From Candolleomyces eurysporus (lineage: Eukaryota > Basidiomycota > Agaricomycetes > Agaricales > Psathyrellaceae): a DNA stretch of 27,083 nt. The notes beneath the pieces were generated by a model that did not search any database, had not been told where the DNA came from, and worked only from the letters and a program-made list of their open reading frames with translations. This document shows positions 20,658 to 27,083 of this stretch, piece by piece. Each line of letters starts with the position of its first letter. The stretch's first letter is position 1. The position numbers and the translations under genes were made by a program. The stretch spans positions 1 through 27,083 of the forward strand of contig JANBPK010001587.1 in assembly GCA_027579435.1 (NCBI GenBank). Reading direction: 5' to 3'.

Positions 20658-22199
20658 ATGAGTAGCTCGACCGCGAACGCGACAACGACCTCCACGGCCG
20701 ATCCAAATGGCTCAACCAGCAGTCCCGCAAACAATAATTCCACCGTTCCTTCACCTGTCCCAGTCCTTCCTGGAGCCAACCCGAGTTTCTCTACCGAGCC
20801 CGGGGCGACCTACGCCAACGTCACCATCGACGATTTTAGTCCCTTGTTCACGTATTCGGGGACAGTGGGAGCTAGCGGAGACTGGTTGAGCCCGCTGACA
20901 GATTCGCAGATGTCTGCGGCGAGACCGGTGCCCCAGAGAGACTGGTTCTTGGGAACGTATCGACGGACCGAGACGAGGAACGCGACGATTAGGATCGAGT
21001 TTTGGGGTGAGCTTTCCGAGGCTTCTTCGGGCTCCATTTCAAAAAAAAAAAATTGACGCTGACTTGATTTTCGCGGTTTTGTAGGTTCCGAGATTCACCT
21101 GTATGGCGATACCGGACCTGCGTATGGAGCGTACTCTCTGCAGCTTGACCAAGGGACACCGGACCTTCGTTCCGCGTTTTACCCCGCGCTAGCTGTTGGC
21201 CCCGCTCATTATCTTCATTCCTTGAGGAACTTGACGGAGGGTAGGCACGAGTTGGTGATCACCAACTTGGGGACCAGGGAGGGGCTTGTTGAGGGCGAAG
21301 GCTTTTTGCTGGATTATGTCCTTGTGACCCAGAAAGTCGGACCTTTGAGTGGGTGAGTACCCGCCTCGTCTTGCTGCTATCAATCACACTGACCGTCCTT
21401 GTAGAGAGAAGTTAACGCCTGGCGTTTCTGATGTGAAGGGAAACGATTTGGGGGGTGTTAATAGGACCGGGTCTTGGACCCTTAGTTCCGTGGACGACAA
21501 CGTGGTGACCGCAAGTGGACAGAACGCTAATCAACCAAAAACGTTCTATTCGACCACGGAAAACGGGGCAAGCATAACCCATTCGTTCAATAGCAGTACG
21601 TATACCCATCTGGTCTTTAACCCTTTCTCGCCTGACCATTGAATGTGTTTTCCAAAATAGCAACTGCGATTCAGGTGTTTGGCACTCGAAACGCGACGCA
21701 CGGGGTATACCGTGCCACACTCTCTTCCTCAAACTCTTCGGAGCCACTGTCATCGCAAACCTACAATGCTTCTGCGCCTTGCGACTTCCCTGGTCCAGAA
21801 GCTCAGAACGTTTTGCCAGGATGTGAATGGCAGGGAAGCGTGCTCAAGTTCTCTGCTGCGAATCTTGACCCAGCCTTGAGCTACCAACTCAGATTGGAAA
21901 ACGTTGATAACACGAGCAAAGTCTTTGGTACGTTGATATCCTTCCAAGGTCTTACTGAACGCTGACCATGGATGCTAGATGTTGATTTGATTCGCACTTT
22001 CGATGCCTTTGGACCGTTCCCTCTGCCTGGTTTCACTGACGACTCTGCTGGTTCCTCCAATAATAATACCAATAGTGGTAACAGCAGCGGTAACAGTGGT
22101 GCTTTCGGTCGCACTGCCGGGATACCAGGTACGGGGGAGATGACGCTGTTCCTGATGGCATGTTTGTTTTTGTGGAGTCGTCTTTTCGGGAGGCTGTAA
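20658..22199 (+). CDS. Predicted basidiomycete surface-type protein with two beta-sandwich repeats (5 exons, 431 aa)
   Basis: Exons: 20658-21006, 21085-21352, 21405-21595, 21661-21927, 21979-22199, giving 1296 nt in frame. The N-terminus is a Ser/Thr/Asn-rich stretch. Two related modules follow, about residues 45-215 and 225-385. Each has a 'DD.. / WS..' start and a 'GSEIHLYGD..GAYSLQL' or 'TTAIQVFGT..GVYRATL' core, the pattern common in basidiomycete secreted beta-sandwich proteins of unknown ligand. Next comes an Asn/Ser/Gly-rich linker and a hydrophobic C-terminus (MTLFLMACLFLW) that could be a GPI signal or membrane tail. There are many N-glycosylation sequons. No N-terminal signal peptide is visible, which is odd for such a protein. 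No enzymatic function is assigned. Confidence 0.8.
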
Positions 22200-22559
22200 A
22201 TTGGAGCTCACACCCTCATCTTCTTTAATGGATCCTAACTTTGTTAATTTCGGAATCATGAATGTACTAGGAATACTTTATTAAAGGTACATGTATGCAT
22301 CGCTTTAAAACATGGTCAGAAAACGTAATACATAGCTTTTAACATAGCATCTCACTGTTCAGGAACATAGACGTCATCGGCATGACTGACGCCGAAACAA
22401 GGTCCCACGGTCTCTCCATCCCTGCTCTCCTCTCGTCGCCCACCCAACACCTACGACGTCCGACGTCATTGCTCTCAACGGCAACGCCATATCAACAGGC
22501 CTTCAGGCAGATAGCGACACATTGATTATGCAGCACTGAACCATCGACTATACCCTAGA
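22200..22559. other. Short intergenic region before the palmitoyltransferase
   Basis: This is 360 bp between the stop at 22199 and the ATG at 22560, both plus-strand genes. It must hold the terminator of one gene and the promoter of the other. No TATA box or conserved element stands out. Confidence 0.5.
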
Positions 22560-24904
22560 ATGAGCCAAGAAATGAGCCAATACCCACCAACCCGAAACCA
22601 CAGGGGCCACCGACCATCGTTATCGAGCTCGTCGAACACCCAAACGCTGGTGAGCCCAGGAAATGTGCCCAACGATGGGCTCAGGGCACCACCGGCCGCG
22701 TTTACATTCTCTGGAAGCGAAGCAAGAGAAGGACGGGCAAACCACAAGGCGAAGCGGTCGTCGTTTTCCGTGACGAGCACCGTCGCCGAGGGTGTCGAAC
22801 AGGGCCCCATCGCGCTCTCCACCTCCAAATCCGGCTCCTCGGCGTCCAAATTTGCTGAGAATTCCACCCAAGCTGCACACACACCGACCACCCACGGCCC
22901 GTCCCATCATCGAACATCGCTGAAGAAGAAGAGGGCTCATGACGAGCACTCGTGCTGCGGGGTTGTTCAGGAATCGGCTATGCGGGCAAGGGAGGATCGG
23001 TATGAACGGCACGAAGCGGCGTCGAAGCCCCAGCCGTGGATTGTGCTCAAGATGGTGGTCTTTATAACGCTGGGCCTCATCGGGTATGCTGCGTACGTCT
23101 ACGTTGCGCTGCTCGTCTTGCCCATGATTCAGCGGCAGCGGGGTGCAGAGGCAAGTCGGGAAACTGGGATAGGGCTGCTGGTCGGGTTTGCCGTGCTGTG
23201 GTTGTGGACGCTGTGGGCATATGTCGTGGTAGGTGGACCGCAGTCCCTGACATGGACGCTGCTGATACTTTGTCTAGGTTGTGGTGACACCTCCCGGGTA
23301 TGCTAAGGATTATGTTCAGAAGACGGGGAAACCCAAACTTCCTCAGAGCCCGGCTTTCTCTGCGCCACGGCACACCATTGGCGGTCCGTCGTATGAAGAT
23401 ATGCAAGCCATGCTTGTTACACCCCAGCCCCAAATACCTGCTACCACCATCCCAAGACCTTCAGCTGTCGAGCGAACCACCAGCGTGATGACTGTGAAGA
23501 GCATATCAATGCAGAACGGGAGGAGCAAGAGCAATGGGACTACTTCCGGGATCAAGTTCGATTCTGGGGAGATGATGAATGGGAATCCATCGACGGAAGA
23601 GGCCAGAGAGGCGGAATCGAGTTATTCGGAGAATGAGCAGCCGAACGGGGAGAGTCGCGCGAGCCTAAGCTTGCGGGGCATTCTCAACGAGGATGTGGAA
23701 GCACAGGTGGCCAAACCGAGTGAAACTAGCGGAGGATGGGCCAAGTGGTTGTTTTGCTGCTGCTGGTGGATGGACTCTGGCGATGTCGCGAAACCACGGA
23801 CGTACATTGCGAGGAGGCCACCGACGACGCCAGTCCTCGAACCACTGCACAGGTATTGCGATAAGGATGGCTTCTTGAAGCCCTACAGGGCCCACCACTG
23901 TCGAAATTGCGGGACGTGCGTCTTGAAGTACGACCACCATTGTCCATGTACGTGTTTCCATGTCTTTGCGCAGATTGGTATTGGTACTGATGTCGTTCAA
24001 GGGATCGGCCAATGTGTCGGAGCGCGGAACCACAAATTCTTCCTCAATTTCTGTCAAGCTGCGTTCTTCTGCACGGCGTATATCATTGGGACGATGGTGC
24101 CCTACACCGTCAAGGGGTTCACGGAGCGGGGTGCCGACGTGAATCCGCAGCAGCTTGTCATAGTCGCGTTGTAAGTCGCGTTTCAAGGTGAAAGAGAGAC
24201 GCGTATCCTGACCGCCTTCCGTTTCCAGGTCAGCGCTGTTCGCGCTCTTCACGTTCAGCTTGACGGTGACGCATATCTATATGATCATGCTGGGGCAGAC
24301 GACGGTGGAGAACATGCAGATTCAGACGATGAAGCGTAGAGAGGACGGGCAACTAGGAAAGGCGTTCAAGTGGTGGGAGTTTCGGTGAGTCGAGTCTACA
24401 TATGAGCCGTTGCCCTCTCCTTCATGTGCATTATTCCGTACCGAGGCTCGGTCGGTCGATTGGTCGTTCGCGCATGCGTGCCTCAGCGCGGCGCCTCTTT
24501 CCTTCTGACTTTCCCATCGGGCATGGTTACTTCGGCTAGATTGAAACACATGGGTGATTTGCTGACCACGGTGCCTTTTGCTTCTTCTCACAGGGGCAAG
24601 CGACAAATGTTGAAAGAGTGGAATCGGGAGTGGGGGTCGTTGGACAAGGAGGGTAATATTTGGTGGATTGGAGGTAGGCGGAGAGAGTGGGAGGCCGTGA
24701 TGGGCAAGAACATGTTGGGCTGGATATGTGGGTGTCCCTTTCGAGCTTTGACTTTCCCGTTAAAGATACTTTTCTAACAATTATCTTGTAGTACCCATCG
24801 GCAAGAGCCCTAATGACGGACTAGACTATCCCGTAAACCCCAGGTTCGAACCTTCGAGTGGACGATGGAGGCGGAGAGACGAATGGCCGGAAGAGTTGAG
24901 GTGA
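22560..24904 (+). CDS. DHHC palmitoyltransferase (6 exons, 636 aa)
   Basis: Transfers palmitate to protein cysteines at endomembranes. Exons: 22560-23228, 23278-23947, 24002-24170, 24229-24384, 24594-24727, 24792-24904, giving 1911 nt in frame. A disordered, Ser-rich N-terminus of about 155 residues precedes TM1 (about 159-189) and TM2 (about 202-226). A cytosolic loop of about 200 residues then carries a CCC-WW cluster. The cysteine-rich domain has YCDKDGFLKPYRAHHCRNCGTC and the catalytic DHHC near 442-445, followed by WIGQCVGARNHKFF. TM3 and TM4 (about 462-525) lead to the conserved TTVE motif. The C-terminus LPIGKSPNDGLDYPVNPRF..EWPEELR matches the usual fungal ending. An intron splits the Trp codon right after DHHCP. 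Intron 4 is 209 nt, longer than the others. The product is larger than the smallest family members because of the N-terminal and loop extensions. Confidence 0.95.
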
Positions 24905-25975
24905 TCATAAGTTCACCTATGTACGCATAGTTTTTTTGCTTTCTTTTCTTCTTCTTTTGCAGTTTCGTTCGCTTTGCATGGACTTTCCTCTTGCTTTCGT
25001 TAGGGTCATCAGACATTTTCATATCACCGTTATGTTTTCTCTCTCTCTCCTGATGTATTTTCACGATCCATTTATTTATGATTGGCATTCCTGGGCCTCG
25101 ATATGACTGTAGACACTTGCTGCTATGTAATTTACTCTACGTTCTATCCGTAAAGCGATAGTATACACGCACTTGGTGGCTTCGTACGATCTGGATGCTC
25201 CTGCCCGACTGGCTCTTGGCTGACGGATTGGCGGACGGAGGCAGTAACCTGGCAACCGGCGTATGTTCAGAGAGCGAGAACTTTCCGAGAAAAGTCAAAG
25301 CATTCTCAAGGCTTCCCACTGGTACCTCTGTGACCATGTGCTAATACTTTAAAGCTTAAATGTCGATGATAATCGCGATAATCATTGGGACTTGGGAGGA
25401 AGATTAGTAGAGCGACAGGTAGACAGTGGACAAGGGTAGGTGGTGGATAATACACTGATTCGATTTTTACGGTCTTGGCTCTGTCAAACCCTCAGCTCTC
25501 GAGGCATCCATGCTTGCCTTGGCTTGACAATAGGTATAGCGGCGCACTCGAAGACATAGGCGAAATCGGGAGATATCGTTTGTGACTGATCTTCCATCAG
25601 CTGGTCGACATCAGAAGGTAGGGAAAGGGAGAGTCGAATAAAGTTTGAATGGACACTGAATTCGAGCCCGAGGGTAATATGGACTCGGTCGGGTAGCCGA
25701 ATTACATCTAGGTCTTCGTTCTCTCCAGTGATCAAAAGCTCCCTCCTTCGACTTCTTCGACAACTTGCCCTTTAACAAGCATTCTCATACTTCTTGACCT
25801 CGGAGCGCTTCTCAACCTCCTTCACCACACTGATAGGCCAACTTTCCCGGAGGTTGTTGAAATACGACTATCAGATAACGATAAGTCGAGCAAATGAGGA
25901 TGAAGCGCTTAAGCCTCGTACGATATATCTACATAATTCACAGTGTTCTGTACCATTGAACATGATAAACGGGAG
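24905..25975. other. Intergenic region after the palmitoyltransferase, with unassigned small frames
   Basis: These 1071 bp lie between convergent genes. A pyrimidine-rich stretch (about 24930-25050) follows the palmitoyltransferase stop. On the minus strand a 66-codon ATG frame (25137-25337) and an 83-codon frame without ATG (25484-25735) have no recognisable domain. A 31-codon tail at 25772-25867, with a basic/acidic helix-like composition (KEVEKRSEVKKYE), could be a remnant exon but has no partner exon in view. Confidence 0.4.
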
Positions 25976-27083
25976 CTATTCACTGAAATCCGAATCCAGA
26001 TTTTCGATGTCTTGTTCATCTTTATACTGCTTGTGATCATTCTCCCACTTGTCGACAAACACGCTTATAACCGCAGTAGCCTCAGACTTTCGGGCCTAAG
26101 AATACAACAAACTGATGTCAGAAGCCGCCTCAACGCAAGGAAGAATGACTCACTTTCAGGCGGTCAGTTAAATAATGCAGAGCTGTTATCCAACGGTCAA
26201 ACCGGTCGCGTGAATATCTAACACTACGGAACAGTAGAGGCAACAAGTTGTTGATTTTCTGCCATCCACCGTTCTGGGTGAAGCCAACAACTTCATCATC
26301 ATCAATACCATCAATGTCGCTCAAGAAACTCGGGAGGTAGTAAACAGCTTCCTCCAGAGAATGCCTATAAAGTTTCGGGAGAGGGAGCTCCTCCCACTCG
26401 ACCGGTACTTAAACAAAGGGTTATGAATCCTGCCGGTAACCAGCCAGGAATTACGCACGAGAGTCAAAGTCTAATGGGCATTCAATGAGGTGTTGCATGA
26501 AGCAGCTTGCGAGGTGATCGTAAACCCGATCTTGCGGTACAAACAAGTCTTTTGCACGACTTGGTGCTTGCAAGAAGTCGGAGAAGGATTTGTGGTAAAG
26601 ACGTAGTGACACAACACCATGGCCATCTGTTTGGAGAGCCACAAGGGAACGGAGGTCCGAGATTAGAGTTTCTTCGGCCCTGGCTTCTAGGCATAGCAGC
26701 GCCGAGAGAAGATCTGCTGCAGGGTGTTCCTGGATGGCATAACGATGAAACCCAGTAACACCCATATGGTGCGCCTTGAACAACAAAAGAAAGTCGCGTC
26801 CGTGATGGCTATCGACAGCTTCGTACGCATTCTTTGCAACCAACAAAATGTTGGTATAAAGCCTGTCGAGCGCCTCAAATGGTCGTGTAGCTTGCCTTTC
26901 GTGTGGCGTCCAGGTGAGGACAATCTTCAGCCTCTCCGCGGGTGAAGCTCGACGCTCCGATATGTACTTGTAGGCTGTGGCGACGTAGATGAACTGCCCA
27001 GATGCAGCCCCGACCAAGGTCTCGATGTCGCCCTCACTGAACCATTGGGGATTGCCGATGCGTAGGCCGATGTCTTCGAATCT
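25976..27083 (-). CDS. NLR-like NACHT protein, C-terminal part (3 exons seen, N-terminus outside window)
   Basis: The gene enters from the right edge, already in frame. Exons are 27083-26459, 26407-26154 and 26095-25976, with the stop TAG at 25976; 332 residues are visible. The first exon has the block that follows the P-loop region in agaricomycete NACHT-NTPase proteins: WFSEGDIETLVGAASGQFIY, ISERRASPAERLKIVL, RPFEALDRLYTNIL and SLRLYHKSFSDFL. The Walker A/B motifs would lie beyond 27083. The C-terminus is helical and acidic (DEQDIENLDSDFSE) and shows no WD40 or ankyrin repeats within view. Such proteins are the fungal counterparts of NOD-like receptors, linked to non-self recognition and heterokaryon control. 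The exact role of this one is unknown. Confidence 0.78.

Noticed and set aside
1..27083. Transposons, CRISPR arrays, tRNA or rRNA genes, and biosynthetic clusters
   Set aside because: I saw no terminal inverted repeats with target duplications, transposase or reverse-transcriptase motifs, spaced repeats or RNA gene signatures. The genes do not form a common pathway.

Overview
This window reads as nuclear DNA of a filamentous basidiomycete, probably an agaricomycete. Every convincing gene is split by many short introns, mostly 47-65 nt, with GT..AG ends and CTRAC-like branch sites. The gene families fit as well: a basidiomycete-type MFS carrier, the P4-ATPase Neo1, ornithine aminotransferase, the Yvh1 zinc domain, a DHHC palmitoyltransferase and an NLR-like NACHT protein. 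No tRNA, rRNA, transposon, CRISPR array or bacterial-style operon was seen.

Layout. Positions 1-611 are unassigned flank. Positions 612-7542 and 7543-14656 are two head-to-tail copies of a ~7 kb unit. Each copy carries, on the minus strand, an MFS transporter gene with its 3' flank and a NEO1-type flippase gene. The right-hand unit runs into the full-length NEO1 gene (11 exons, 1139 aa; start at 15123). The left-hand unit holds only a 5'-truncated NEO1 copy that has no start codon and has indels clustered next to the junction. Both MFS copies are intact in my models (15 exons, 544 aa in the right copy), including microexons of 13 and 16 nt. Then come, still on the minus strand, an ornithine aminotransferase (15562-18033) and a short gene for the zinc-binding C-terminal domain of Yvh1 without its phosphatase domain (18867-19514). 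On the plus strand follow a predicted beta-sandwich surface-type protein (20658-22199) and a DHHC palmitoyltransferase (22560-24904). The window ends inside a minus-strand NLR-like gene (25976 to beyond 27083).

How the genes relate. There is no obvious pathway cluster. Flippase, palmitoyltransferase and transporter are membrane housekeeping functions, the aminotransferase serves arginine/ornithine catabolism, and the Yvh1 domain serves 60S ribosome maturation.

Most notable points. (1) A stand-alone Yvh1 zinc domain has its own TATA box 59 nt upstream and an in-frame stop directly before its ATG, so it looks like a natural phosphatase-less Yvh1. (2) The two NEO1 copies encode identical protein across exons 4-11; exon 5 differs by 16 of 673 bases, all silent. 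The damage to the left copy is confined to exon 3 near the duplication junction, which suggests either two haplotypes joined in the assembly or a very recent unequal exchange. (3) The MFS gene has two microexons that open-reading-frame searches would miss.

All exon boundaries were worked out by hand from splice signals, frame continuity and remembered family sequence. No alignments or searches were run.
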